Assembly: GCF_022179465.1 (NCBI RefSeq)
Contig: NZ_BPQV01000011.1
Span: forward strand, 62,001 to 126,000
Direction: 5' to 3'
DNA: 64,000 nucleotides
Origin: Methylobacterium organophilum
GTDB taxonomy: Bacteria > Pseudomonadota > Alphaproteobacteria > Rhizobiales > Beijerinckiaceae
The position numbers and the translations under genes were made by a program. How positions within the stretch are numbered: the first letter of the stretch is position 1; every line of letters starts with the position of its first letter. The notes beneath the pieces are model-generated. The model was not told the origin of the DNA. It searched no databases and saw only the letters and a program-made list of their open reading frames with translations. This document shows positions 33,382 through 41,617 of this stretch, in pieces.

Positions 33382-34962
33382 ATGCGCGACGACAGCTACG
33401 ACGTGATCATCATCGGCTCGGGGCCCGGTGGCGGCAGCGCCGCCTGGCGGCTCGCCAAGACCGGAAAGCGCGTCCTCGTGATCGAGCGGGGCGACTACCT
33501 GCCCCGGGAGCGCGAGAACTGGGACACGGACGCGGTCTTCCGGAAGGGTCGTTACCAGGCCGACGAGACCTGGGTCTCCTCGGACGGGGCGCGGTTCAAG
33601 CCGGGGCTGCACTACTTCGTCGGCGGCAATTCCAAGGTCTATGGCGGGGTGCTGTTCCGCTTGCGCGAGAGCGACTTCGAGGCCGTGCGCCATCCGGACG
33701 GGAGCTCCCCCGAATGGCCGCTGAAATACGACGCCTTCGCGCCCTGGTATCAGGACGCCGAGGAGCTGTTCCAGGTGCACGGCGCCCGGGGCGAGGACCC
33801 GACCGAGCCGCCGGCCGAAAAGCCCTATCCGAAGCCGGCGATCAGCCACGAGCCGCGCATCCAGAAGCTCTCGGACGACCTCGCCCGCGCCGGCTTCCAA
33901 CCCTTCCACCTGCCCATGGGCGCGCTGATGGAGGAGGATGGCAGGGGCGGCACCACCCCGCATTCGCCCCTGCTGCGCTGCGACCCCTTCGACGGCTATC
34001 CGAGCCTCACCAACGGCAAGGCGGATGCACAGATCATCTGCATCGACCCGACGCTCGCCGCCCATCCCAATGTCACGCTCCTGCGCAACGCCTATGCGGA
34101 ACGGCTCGTCACCGAGGCCGGGGGCGGGCGCGTCACCGGCGTCGAGGTGGTCCTCGAAGGCCGGCGGCACCGGCTGTCGGCCGACATCGTGGTCGTGGCC
34201 TGCGGCGCCCTCTCCTCGGCCTTGCTGTTCCTGCGTTCCAGCTCCGACGCCCATCCGAACGGGCTTGCCAACGGCTCCGGCCAGGTCGGGCGCAACTACA
34301 TGCGCCACAACAACACCACCGTGCTCGCGATCTCGAAATCGCGGAACCCGACGCAGTTCCAGAAGACGCTCGGGCTCAACGACTTCTATTACGGGCACGA
34401 TCGAAGCCCGCGGAACGACTGGGAATTTCCCCTCGGCCATATCCAAATGGTCGGCAAGTCGGACGGCATGCAGATCGAGGCAGAGGGCCTGCCCGGCTTC
34501 CTGCAATGGCTGCCGACCCGGCCCTTCTCCTACATCGCCGAGCACTCGATCGATTTCTGGCTGACCTCCGAGGACCTGCCCAGGCCGGAGAACCGGATCT
34601 TCTACCGCGACGGGCTAGTCCATCTCGATCTCGCCGTCACCAACGGCGCGGCGCAGGCGCGGCTGCGCGACAAGCTGCGGGCGATGTGCGACGACCTCGA
34701 CATCCACCCGCATCTGTTCGACCGCACGCTGTATCTGGGCAAGGACACGCCGATCGGCGGCACGGCCCATCAGGCGGGCACCCTGCGCTTCGGCCCCGAC
34801 CCGGCCACGAGCGTGCTCGACCTCGATTGCCGGGCGCATGGCATCGACAACCTCTACGTCACCGACGCGAGCTTCTTCCCCTCGATCGGCGCCGTGAACC
34901 CGACCCTCACCATCATCGCCAACGCCCTGCGGGTGGCGGACGGGATCGCCGGGCGGCTGTGA
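33382..34962 (+). CDS. GMC-family FAD oxidoreductase
   Basis: 526 residues. FAD-binding GxGxxG at the N-terminus (VIIIGSGPGGGSAAWRLA), then GGNSKVYGGVLFRL, VVACGALSSALLFL and the C-terminal catalytic pair: His in GGTAHQAGTLRFG and Asn in SIGAVNPTLTIIANAL. FLPF-type and cytochrome-coupled members oxidise sugars, sorbitol or gluconate; the flavin is reoxidised by quinone, a cytochrome or oxygen. No signal peptide is seen. The start 33382 gives MRDDSYDVIIIGSG. With the divergent lactonase gene 1 kb away, oxidation of an aldose to a lactone is a reasonable inference. The substrate is unknown. Confidence 0.92.
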   Translation: MRDDSYDVIIIGSGPGGGSAAWRLAKTGKRVLVIERGDYLPRERENWDTDAVFRKGRYQADETWVSSDGARFKPGLHYFVGGNSKVYGGVLFRLRESDFEAVRHPDGSSPEWPLKYDAFAPWYQDAEELFQVHGARGEDPTEPPAEKPYPKPAISHEPRIQKLSDDLARAGFQPFHLPMGALMEEDGRGGTTPHSPLLRCDPFDGYPSLTNGKADAQIICIDPTLAAHPNVTLLRNAYAERLVTEAGGGRVTGVEVVLEGRRHRLSADIVVVACGALSSALLFLRSSSDAHPNGLANGSGQVGRNYMRHNNTTVLAISKSRNPTQFQKTLGLNDFYYGHDRSPRNDWEFPLGHIQMVGKSDGMQIEAEGLPGFLQWLPTRPFSYIAEHSIDFWLTSEDLPRPENRIFYRDGLVHLDLAVTNGAAQARLRDKLRAMCDDLDIHPHLFDRTLYLGKDTPIGGTAHQAGTLRFGPDPATSVLDLDCRAHGIDNLYVTDASFFPSIGAVNPTLTIIANALRVADGIAGRL

Positions 34963-34968
34963 CAGCGG

Positions 34969-35622
34969 CTAGCGTCGCGGCTCCAGCAGGCGCCCGCCGG
35001 CCAGCCCGTTCAGGCCGACGATCAGGGCGACGGCGGCGAGATGGATGGCGAGATCCGTCGCCGTGGCGTCGTGGGGATGGAACGGCACCAGCAGGGCCGC
35101 CGCCGCGGCGGAGGCGGCGAGCCCGCCCAGCGCCGCGGTGAGGCCCGGGCGCAGGGGGCAGGCCCGGCGCAGCATCCAGACGAGCAGGGCCGAGAGCGGC
35201 AGCGAGACCCCCATCAGGAAGACGAAGCAGCCGCGCATCTCCCCGGCATCGGGGATGTCGGCCCCCGGGGCGATCCAGGCCCGCAGGCAGCCGAGACCGC
35301 TCGCGCCGATCCAGAGCAGGAGGGGCGGCAGGGGCAGCAGGGCCCAGGCGGCGGAACGCCCGGGCACGCTGGTCTGGAAGGCGGCATAGGCCGCGGCGAC
35401 GGCCGTCAGCAGCGCGCCGAGGCCGGCATAGCGCAGATCCGCCACGCCGAGGCGCAGCTCGAGCCCCGCCGTGTCGGCGAAGGGCAGGATCAGGAGGCCG
35501 AGGGCGAGCGCCGCGCCGCACCAGGCCAGCGCCCGGCGCCCGGGCGGGGCGAGACGGCGCACCGGCACGAGGCCGGCGGCGAGATCCTCGACGAGGCTGT
35601 CGTGACGGGCGGGCTCAGACAT
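34969..35622 (-). CDS. nrsF: NrsF-like anti-sigma factor (DUF1109)
   Basis: 217 residues, about six membrane helices. The N-terminus (HDSLVEDLAAGLVPVRRLAP) is the cytosolic sigma-binding part. The C-terminal FHPHDATATDLAIHLAAVA motif is diagnostic of DUF1109/NrsF. Cysteines occur at 35, 112, 132 and 155; in Caulobacter conserved cysteines in NrsF sense chromium and cadmium and release SigF. The ATG overlaps the end of the sigma gene by 8 bases, so sigma and anti-sigma are translationally coupled. Together with the MXKDX gene it forms a conserved SigF unit. Confidence 0.93.
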   Translation of the reverse strand: MSEPARHDSLVEDLAAGLVPVRRLAPPGRRALAWCGAALALGLLILPFADTAGLELRLGVADLRYAGLGALLTAVAAAYAAFQTSVPGRSAAWALLPLPPLLLWIGASGLGCLRAWIAPGADIPDAGEMRGCFVFLMGVSLPLSALLVWMLRRACPLRPGLTAALGGLAASAAAAALLVPFHPHDATATDLAIHLAAVALIVGLNGLAGGRLLEPRR

Positions 35623-36205
35623 CGCCGCGATCCTTGTCGGGTGAGAGCGCGGCGCGCAGGGTCTTCAGGGCGCGGTGCAGGTTGACCTTGAGCGCCCCCT
35701 TGCTGCGCCCGGTCAGCGACGCGGCCTCCTCGAGGGAAAGCTCGCGCAGGGCGAGATGCTCCACCGCCTGGCGCTGGCCCTCGGGCAGGGTCGCCACCGC
35801 GGCGGTGAGGCGGGCCGCGCTCTGGCCGGCCTCGACCCCGTGATCCGCCCGCCGCCCCTCGTCGGGCCGGGCTTCGTAGGCGGCGGGGTCGTGCACCTCC
35901 CGCGGCCGGCGGGCGCCGTGGCGCAGGGCGTCGATGGCGCGGCGCTGGGCGATGGCGTTGAGCCAGGGCAGGAAGGGCCGGGCCGGGTCGTAGCTCGCCC
36001 GCGCCCGGTGGAGCGTCAGCAGGGTCTCCTGCACCACGTCGTCCACCCCTGCGCCCCGCACGCCCTGGGCCCGGGCCATCCGGGCGATGGCCGGCACGCA
36101 GTCCCGCAGCAGCCGGCGATAGGCGTCGGCGTCGCCGTCCTGGGCCGCCCGCATCGCCTCGGCGAGGGCGGTTTCGCCGGAAGCTGGCATCGCGGTGGCG
36201 CCCAT
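35615..36205 (-). CDS. sigF: ECF RNA polymerase sigma factor, SigF-like
   Basis: 196 residues (ATG 36205; 36190 is also possible). Region 2 contains GVDDVVQETLLTLHRARASY followed by LPWLNAIAQRRAIDALR (-10 recognition). Region 4 has LPEGQRQAVEHLALRELSLE and EAASLTGRSKGALKVNLHRA (-35 helix-turn-helix). It is followed by NrsF (8-base overlap) and preceded by the MXKDX gene, 90 bases upstream; the same three-part arrangement marks the Caulobacter SigF locus. The only strong SigF-type promoter seen is in front of the MXKDX gene, so this gene is probably transcribed from there (autoregulation). Confidence 0.92.
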   Translation of the reverse strand: MGATAMPASGETALAEAMRAAQDGDADAYRRLLRDCVPAIARMARAQGVRGAGVDDVVQETLLTLHRARASYDPARPFLPWLNAIAQRRAIDALRHGARRPREVHDPAAYEARPDEGRRADHGVEAGQSAARLTAAVATLPEGQRQAVEHLALRELSLEEAASLTGRSKGALKVNLHRALKTLRAALSPDKDRGDV

Positions 36206-36295
36206 GGGGGCTGAGCGGGACGGCCGGGCGGCGGCCGGAACCGGCAGGGGAAACGGAGGGCCGAGCGGGGCCATCCGGAACGTCGCCATCGCAGG

Positions 36296-36538
36296 CTACT
36301 TCGTCATCGGGTCCTTGGCCATGGCGCCCGGCGCCCTGGTGTTCCGGTGCATCGCATCCCGATGCATGGCGTCCTTGGGCATGGCATCGCGATGCGCGCC
36401 GTCCCGGTGCATGGCATCGGTCTGCATCGTCGCCTCGGCGGCCCCGGGCTTGCCCGCCGGCTCCATCGCGCAGGCGGGGACCACCGCGGCGACGAGGGCG
36501 AGGAGCAGGGCGGATGTGAGATGGAACAGCGGGCTCAT
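36296..36538 (-). CDS. Pentapeptide MXKDX-repeat protein
   Basis: 80 residues. A signal peptide (MSPLFHLTSALLLALVAAVV) is followed by VPAC, which may be a weak lipobox. The mature part is a run of MxxDx pentapeptides: MQTDA, MHRDG, MPKDA, MHRDA, MHRNT, MAKDP. Rich in Met and His, it may bind metal ions in the periplasm. The family is small and normally found beside SigF/NrsF. A GTAACC-N16-CGAA promoter lies 46 bases upstream. Function not established; metal buffering is an inference. Confidence 0.9.
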   Translation of the reverse strand: MSPLFHLTSALLLALVAAVVPACAMEPAGKPGAAEATMQTDAMHRDGAHRDAMPKDAMHRDAMHRNTRAPGAMAKDPMTK

Positions 36539-36583
36539 GGCGAATGTCCTCCGGGTCGTGCCGTGAGGGGCACTGCCGGATCA

Positions 36584-36609
36584 TTCGGCCCGCATCCGCG
36601 GCCGGTTAC
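36584..36609 (-). promoter_or_regulatory. SigF-type promoter of the MXKDX-sigF-nrsF operon
   Basis: On the minus strand GTAACC (36609-36604), exactly 16 bases, then CGAA (36587-36584). This is the SigF promoter consensus of Caulobacter as I recall it (GTAACC-N16-CGAA), with no mismatch. It lies 46 bases upstream of the MXKDX start. No second copy was found in front of sigF or chrB. Confidence 0.8.
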
Positions 36610-36634
36610 AGGGCCGCGCGGGATTTCGCCGATG

Positions 36635-36666
36635 CGAGGGTCCCGGCGGCAGCGCCGGGACCCTCG
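36635..36666. terminator. Perfect 14-bp inverted repeat downstream of the DAHP synthase gene
   Basis: CGAGGGTCCCGGCG, loop GCAG, then the exact complement, 8 bases past the DAHP synthase stop (36674). The flank on the plus-strand side is T-rich (TTTGATTT), while the minus-strand side lacks a U-run. It most likely stabilises or terminates the leftward DAHP synthase mRNA and insulates the SigF operon. Confidence 0.7.
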
Positions 36667-36673
36667 TTTGATT

Positions 36674-38056
36674 TCACTCCGCCGCGTCGAGGCGGGGATG
36701 CTCGATCTCGGCCCGCTCCCGGCGGACGAGCTCGGCGGTCAGGAAGGCCACCTCCAGCGCCTGCTCCGCGTTGAGGCGCGGGTCGCAGTAGGTGTGGTAG
36801 CGGTCCTGCAGGTCGTCCGCCGTCAGCGCCCGGGCGCCGCCGGTGCATTCGGTGACGTCCTTGCCGGTCATCTCCAGGTGGATGCCGCCGGCGATCGTGC
36901 CCTCGGCGCGGTGAACGCCGAAGAAGCCCTCGATCTCCTGCATCACCCGCTCGAAGGGCCGCGTCTTGTAGCGGCCGGCCGCGATGGTGTTGCCGTGCAT
37001 CGGATCGCAGACCCACACCACCGTGCGGCCCTCGCGCTCCACCGCCCGGATCAGGTTCGGCAGATGGTCGCCGACCCTGTCCGCGCCGAAGCGGCAGATT
37101 AGGGAGAGGCGGCCGGCCTCGTTCTCCGGGTTGAGGAGATCGATCAGCCGGATCAGTCCCTCGGGCGTGGTCGAGGGGCCGCATTTGAGCCCGATCGGGT
37201 TCTTGATGCCGCGGGCATATTCCACATGGGCGTGGTCCGGCTGCCGGGTGCGGTCGCCGATCCAGAGCATGTGGCCCGAGGTGGCGTACCAGTCGCCGCT
37301 CGTCGAATCGACGCGGGTCAGGGCCTCCTCGTAGCCGAGCAGCAGGGCCTCGTGGCTGGTGTAGAAATCCGTGGTCCGCACCTCCTGGTGCGTCTCCGGA
37401 TTGATGCCGATGGCCCGCATGAAGTCGAGGGCGTCCGACATCCGCTGCGCCACGTCCTGGTAGCGCGAGGATTGCGGGCTGTCCTTCACGAAGCCGAGCA
37501 TCCAGCGATGCGCGTTCTCGAGATTGGCGTAGCCGCCGGTGGCGAAGGCGCGCAGCAGGTTCAACGTCGCCGCCGATTGCCGGTAGGCCTCGAGCTGGCG
37601 GCGCGGATCGGGCACGCGGGCCTCCTCCGAGAAGCCGATGCCGTTGATGATGTCGCCGCGGTAGCTCGGCAGGGAGACGCCGTCGAGCGTCTCCGTCGGC
37701 GAGGAGCGCGGCTTGGCGAACTGCCCGGCGATGCGCCCGACCTTCACCACCGGCGAGCCGCCGGCGAAGGTGAGCACCATCGCCATCTGCAGGAAGACGC
37801 GGAAGAAATCGCGGATGTTGTCGGCGGAATGCTCGTCGAAGCTCTCGGCGCAGTCACCGCCCTGGAGCAGAAAGGCCTGGCCCGTGGCGACGCGGGCGAG
37901 CGATGCCTTCAGCTTGCGGGCCTCGCCTGCAAAAACCAGCGGCGGAAAGCTCGCGAGCTGCGACTCGACGGTCTGGAGCGCGGCCGCGTCCGGATACTGG
38001 GGCACCTGCTGGATCGGCAGGTTGCGCCAAGATTTCGGGGTCCAACGCTCGGCCAT
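36674..38056 (-). CDS. aroG: 3-deoxy-7-phosphoheptulonate synthase, class II
   Basis: First enzyme of the shikimate pathway: PEP + erythrose-4-phosphate to DAHP. 460 residues, plant-type class II. Family blocks present are [84 protein letters not shown] and [18 protein letters not shown] (metal and PEP ligands). Start 38056 is used because the family starts MAERW. The gene is flanked by the SigF unit and the chromate genes but is unrelated to either. Confidence 0.96.
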   Translation of the reverse strand: MAERWTPKSWRNLPIQQVPQYPDAAALQTVESQLASFPPLVFAGEARKLKASLARVATGQAFLLQGGDCAESFDEHSADNIRDFFRVFLQMAMVLTFAGGSPVVKVGRIAGQFAKPRSSPTETLDGVSLPSYRGDIINGIGFSEEARVPDPRRQLEAYRQSAATLNLLRAFATGGYANLENAHRWMLGFVKDSPQSSRYQDVAQRMSDALDFMRAIGINPETHQEVRTTDFYTSHEALLLGYEEALTRVDSTSGDWYATSGHMLWIGDRTRQPDHAHVEYARGIKNPIGLKCGPSTTPEGLIRLIDLLNPENEAGRLSLICRFGADRVGDHLPNLIRAVEREGRTVVWVCDPMHGNTIAAGRYKTRPFERVMQEIEGFFGVHRAEGTIAGGIHLEMTGKDVTECTGGARALTADDLQDRYHTYCDPRLNAEQALEVAFLTAELVRRERAEIEHPRLDAAE

Positions 38057-38484
38057 GACGGTACTCCGCACACCTCATCGTGCGATCGGCGCGGGCAAGG
38101 GCACCCGCGCGAGGAGCCGGCTTGTAGGACCGATTCGAGCAGAAAGCGAGCGGTCGCACCGGCGGGCAACCGAATGTGCGGACGCGCTGTCACCGAAGCA
38201 ACCGGTTCCGCGGGTGACGCGGGGCGGGAAAGGGCGACGGTGGGCCAGGTCCGTCGGCCAAGTCCGTCACCCCTTGCACCACGCCCCCGCCGGTCTTCTT
38301 CCTCCATCAGGAGGCCGACAGATGCTGCTCCGGAAGATCCCGATGTCGCGGGTGGAGGACACGCCCCGCGCCTCGACGGCACCCAGAAGCGTGCGCGGCA
38401 CGCGCAACAGGCTCAACGGCGCCGCATCCCGCTCCGGCTCGAACGAGACGGGCCTGAACGGGAGGACGTCGAGATCCGGCAGCC
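38057..38484. other. Gap between the DAHP synthase gene and chrA
   Basis: 428 bases upstream of aroG and downstream of chrA. It contains one plus-strand start with an excellent ribosome site (CAGGAGG, 7 bases, ATG at 38322). The frame that follows (MLLRKIPMSRVEDTPRAST...) becomes Arg/Ser-rich and runs into the chrA end, so it may be a truncated gene start. The aroG promoter should be in the left part but was not identified. Confidence 0.4.
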
Positions 38485-39894
38485 CTACACAGCGCCGACG
38501 ACGTGCAGGACAACGCCGACCGCCGCACTGGCCAACAGGGCCTCAACCATGCCGATCTTGAATCGGAACACCGCCAGCACCGCCGCGGCCGCCAGGGCGA
38601 GCGCCCACGGGTTCAGGCTCGACGGCACCGGCACGTCGAAACGGACCGGCCCGGCCGCGAACGGGCGCGTCTCGGCGAAAACGGTGTGAAGAGCAAACCA
38701 GACGGCGAGGTTGAGGATCACGCCGACCACCGCCGCGGTGATCGCCGAGAGCGCGCCGGCTAAGGCCCTGTTGCCGCGCAGGCGCTCGACGTAAGGCGCG
38801 CCCACGAAGATCCAGAGGAAGCAGGGCGCGAAGGTCACCCAGGTGGTCAGAAGCCCGCCAAGCGTGCCGGCGACCAGCGGCGGCAAGGCGCCGGGGTTCC
38901 GGAACGCCGCCATGAAGCCCACGAATTGCGTGACCATGATGAGCGGACCGGGCGTGGTCTCGGCCATGCCAAGGCCGTCGAGCATCTCGCCGGGCTTGAG
39001 CCAGCCGTAGTGTTCCACCGCCTGCTGGGCGACGTAGGACAGCACCGCGTAGGCGCCCCCGAAGGTCACCATCGCCATCTTGGAGAAGAACACCGCGACC
39101 TGGCTGAAGACGTCGCCCGGCCCGAGGGCGAGGAGGATGGCCGCGACAGGCACCAGCCAGAGCGCGCCCCAGGCGAGCAGCATCCGCAGCGTGTGCCCGG
39201 CGGCGGCCCGCTCCTGCGGGAGTTCGTGGTCGTCGAGCAGGAAGGGGCCATCCACCCCCTTGCCGCCGGCCCCATGCCCGCCGGTCTTGAACTGCGGCAG
39301 TCCAGCCAAGCCGCCGAGGTAGCCGATGACGCCGGCCGTCAGCACGATCAGCGGGAAGGGTACGCCGAGGAAGAAGATGGCCACGAACGCCGCCGCGGCG
39401 AGGCCGACCATCACGGGGCCCTTGAGTGCCCGCTTGCCGATGCGGATCACGGCCTGGAGGACGATGGCGAGCACCGCCGCCTTGAGGCCGAAAAACAGGC
39501 CGGCGACAAGGCCGACATTGCCGTAGAGCGCGTAGACCCAGCTCAGCGCCATGATGGCGACGACGCCCGGCAGGACGAACAGCCCGCCCGCGACGAGGCC
39601 GCCGCGGGTGCCGTGCATCAGCCAGCCCACGTAGGTGGCGAGTTGCTGCGCCTCCGGTCCCGGCAGGAGCGTGCAGAAGTTCAGGGCGTGCAGGAAGCGG
39701 TTCTCGGAGATCCAGCGCTTCTCCTCGACCAGGATGCGGTGCATGACCGCGATCTGCCCGGCCGGCCCGCCGAAGGAGAGCGCGGCGATGCGGGCCCAGA
39801 CCGGGACGGCCTCGGCCAAGGTCACGGGCAGCGGCGCTTCCGGGGCGGCCACGCCGGTCTCCGGCGCGGTCTGGATACGTGCGGTCGCGGCCAT
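38485..39894 (-). CDS. chrA: Chromate efflux transporter ChrA
   Basis: Long-chain CHR family, 469 residues with two homologous membrane halves (about 12 helices). Each half carries the family motif: first half FGGPAGQIAVMHRILVEEKR and LLPGPEAQQLATYVGWLMHG; second half MVTFGGAYAVLSYVAQQAVE and TTPGPLIMVTQFVGFMAAF. It exports chromate from the cytoplasm. Start 39894 gives MAATARIQTAPETG, 2 bases after the chrB stop, so chrB-chrA is an operon. The central cytosolic loop (KTGGHGAGGKGVDGPFLLDD) is typical. Confidence 0.94.
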   Translation of the reverse strand: MAATARIQTAPETGVAAPEAPLPVTLAEAVPVWARIAALSFGGPAGQIAVMHRILVEEKRWISENRFLHALNFCTLLPGPEAQQLATYVGWLMHGTRGGLVAGGLFVLPGVVAIMALSWVYALYGNVGLVAGLFFGLKAAVLAIVLQAVIRIGKRALKGPVMVGLAAAAFVAIFFLGVPFPLIVLTAGVIGYLGGLAGLPQFKTGGHGAGGKGVDGPFLLDDHELPQERAAAGHTLRMLLAWGALWLVPVAAILLALGPGDVFSQVAVFFSKMAMVTFGGAYAVLSYVAQQAVEHYGWLKPGEMLDGLGMAETTPGPLIMVTQFVGFMAAFRNPGALPPLVAGTLGGLLTTWVTFAPCFLWIFVGAPYVERLRGNRALAGALSAITAAVVGVILNLAVWFALHTVFAETRPFAAGPVRFDVPVPSSLNPWALALAAAAVLAVFRFKIGMVEALLASAAVGVVLHVVGAV

Positions 39895-39896
39895 GG

Positions 39897-40727
39897 TCAG
39901 GCTCTCGCCTTGGGCTTGTTGGTGGGCCAGTTGTGGGTCTCCTCCGTCGCGTCCCGGCACCACCGGTAGAAGGCGTCATAGAGGAGCATCCCGGCATCGA
40001 GCTGTGCGAGGTCGTCCGCGTAAAGGCGCGACAGGCCGAGCGAGGCGGCGAGAAGGCCGGCGGCCTCCGGGGCGAGATCCGGCCGGGCCGTGTCGGCTCC
40101 TCGCACCAGGGTCGCGAGGTGCAGGAGTGGCGGCGTGGCGAGGCCAAGCTCCTCGACCATGACGTCGAAGGTGCACAGCTCGCCCCGGTGGCTCCAGAAG
40201 ATGCCCGGGTCGTCGATGTCGAACGGAGCAGCCTCGAACCGGTCCGCGACGCCGGCCACCTCGCCCGGCGGCACGAACAGGAAGACCGCGTCCGGGTCGA
40301 CGAAGCGGCGGATGAGCCAGGGGCAGGCTATGCGGTCGACCTTGGGCCGGGCGCGCGTAACCCAGACGGTGCGGCCCTGCTCGTCGCGGTTGCGGATCTT
40401 GTCGGCTGGAACCATCGGCAGTTCGGCGGCCGCCCAGTCCGCGATGCCACCCTGCAGGGCCTCGGCATTCACCCCGGCGCTACGCAGCCACGCGGCGACG
40501 CCGTGGCTGTTCCGACGCCCATCCTCACAGACGACCACGACGGACCTGCCGCGCAATCCCGGTGCCCACTCGGCGACCCGGTCGGGCGCCCGGACAAGCG
40601 CGCCGGGCACGTGGCGTTGGTCCGCGAGGAATTCCCGGTCGGTGCGCACATCGATGACGGCCGGACAGCCTGGAGTGCCAATCAGGCGCGCGAGTTTTTC
40701 GACGGAGATGGTGTTGGGCGTAGCCAT
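39897..40727 (-). CDS. chrB: Chromate resistance protein ChrB with N-terminal rhodanese domain
   Basis: 276 residues. Residues about 10-115 are a rhodanese-like domain (PAVIDVRTDREFLADQRHVP, VVVVCEDGRRNSHGVA): the catalytic loop has Cys74 in VVCEDGRR. Residues about 125-270 are the ChrB C-terminal domain with VTRARPKVDRIACPWLIRRF and DPDAVFLFVPPGEV. ChrB proteins regulate chrA or assist chromate resistance. AAGGA lies 6 bases before the ATG. A 10-bp palindrome CCTCATGAGG at 40777-40786 sits in the promoter region, about 50 bases upstream. Confidence 0.9.
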   Translation of the reverse strand: MATPNTISVEKLARLIGTPGCPAVIDVRTDREFLADQRHVPGALVRAPDRVAEWAPGLRGRSVVVVCEDGRRNSHGVAAWLRSAGVNAEALQGGIADWAAAELPMVPADKIRNRDEQGRTVWVTRARPKVDRIACPWLIRRFVDPDAVFLFVPPGEVAGVADRFEAAPFDIDDPGIFWSHRGELCTFDVMVEELGLATPPLLHLATLVRGADTARPDLAPEAAGLLAASLGLSRLYADDLAQLDAGMLLYDAFYRWCRDATEETHNWPTNKPKARA

Positions 40728-41260
40728 GGCGCGTCCTTGCAACACGTGCAGAAGGGACGCGATACTTTGGCCTTAGCCTCATGAGGAGATCGCCTTCCCC
40801 ATCAGCCGTATGGGATACCGGCGACACAGGCGCTGTCAAGCGCGGCCTGGGCGGGCTGCGCCAGCTCCATATCGTCCGCTTTCTGTCCCGGCCGGTCGTC
40901 TGCCCTTGCCCGCTTAAAGGTCCGGGAGGGTCGGAAGTTCACATTCCGATATCGCACCGAAGGCGCGCTTTGCGGGCAAGCATCCGACGACCTTCGAAGA
41001 CTTGAGGCTAGCGCCTCTCCTCGCCCTCCGGGCGAGTTAGGGACCGCGCGCAACGCGGTGGCGCAGGTGCGCGGGCGCGTGAGGCCGGTATCCCCGATAC
41101 CGGCCCCTCCGTCCGCTTCGCGGCGACACCTCTCAAAGGTGAGGAAAAACGCGCCGCGACCGAGCCGATCAGCCGGGCACGAGATGAGAGGTGCGCATCC
41201 GATCACCGCGTGCGGGGCAAGGAGGAATGCGCGACACCCGCTCGGGTCATCCCGAGAGGC
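40728..41260. other. Hairpin-rich intergenic region upstream of chrB
   Basis: 533 bases with no convincing gene and lower GC than the surroundings. Elements seen: palindrome CCTCATGAGG (40777-40786); hairpins GAGGC-TAGC-GCCTC (41004-41017), CTCGCCC-TCC-GGGCGAG (41020-41036) and GGCCGGTATC-CCC-GATACCGGCC (41083-41105); and CTCGGG-TCAT-CCCGAG (41241-41256). The last lies 5 bases after the stop of the gene at 41261 and could be its terminator. The rest may be a structured RNA, decayed sequence or an island boundary. Confidence 0.5.
41241..41256 (-). terminator. Possible terminator of the formate dehydrogenase operon
   Basis: 6-bp perfect stem CTCGGG/CCCGAG with a 4-base loop, 4 bases after the last stop codon of the operon. 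No U-run follows, so it may be Rho-assisted or only protect the 3' end. Confidence 0.4.
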
Positions 41261-41617
41261 TCACTCGTCCTCGTCCACCTCGATCCCGTATTCCGCCAGC
41301 ACCCAGAAGATCGCCTCCAGGTCGTCGGCCGTGACGTCGCGGGGCGGGAGGGCTTCTTCGAGGTCGTCGTAGGTCAGGGAGCGGCGGCGCTCGGCATCGG
41401 CCTTGGCGAGGAGCCGGTCGATGGTCATGCGGATGTCGGCGGGCAGGGCCTCGTGGCTCGGCAGCGCCAGACGCCCCGGGGGGGTCGTGGCGTCGCGCAG
41501 CAGGCGATCGATGATCGCCTGTCGTCGCGCGTGGGCTGCGTCCTTTCCGTCCATGCCCAGCGCATATGGATTGCGCGGCGCATCCGTCGAGGGCTGCGCC
41601 GCATCAAAGCCGCTCAC
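41261..41617 (-). CDS. Small protein with sigma-70 region 1.1-like domain, coupled to formate dehydrogenase
   Basis: 118 residues. The C-terminal half (about 60-118) reads like region 1.1 of RpoD: LTYDDLEEALPPRDVTADDL then EAIFWVLAEYGIEVDEDE, matching the pattern LTYxEvnxxLPxxxvxxxxiexixxxlxxxGIxVxE. No regions 1.2-4 follow, so it cannot be a sigma factor by itself. The N-terminal half is basic (ARRQAIIDRLLRDATTPPGR). Its ATG overlaps the stop of the molybdopterin enzyme gene (ATGA), a strong sign of joint production. From memory, M. extorquens fdh4A is followed by a small gene of unknown function called fdh4B; this may be it, which I cannot confirm. Confidence 0.75.
   Translation of the reverse strand: MSGFDAAQPSTDAPRNPYALGMDGKDAAHARRQAIIDRLLRDATTPPGRLALPSHEALPADIRMTIDRLLAKADAERRRSLTYDDLEEALPPRDVTADDLEAIFWVLAEYGIEVDEDE

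Noticed and set aside
40802-41206. 134-codon minus-strand frame in the chrB upstream gap
   Set aside because: No ribosome site, mixed composition, interrupted by the hairpins; treated as non-coding.
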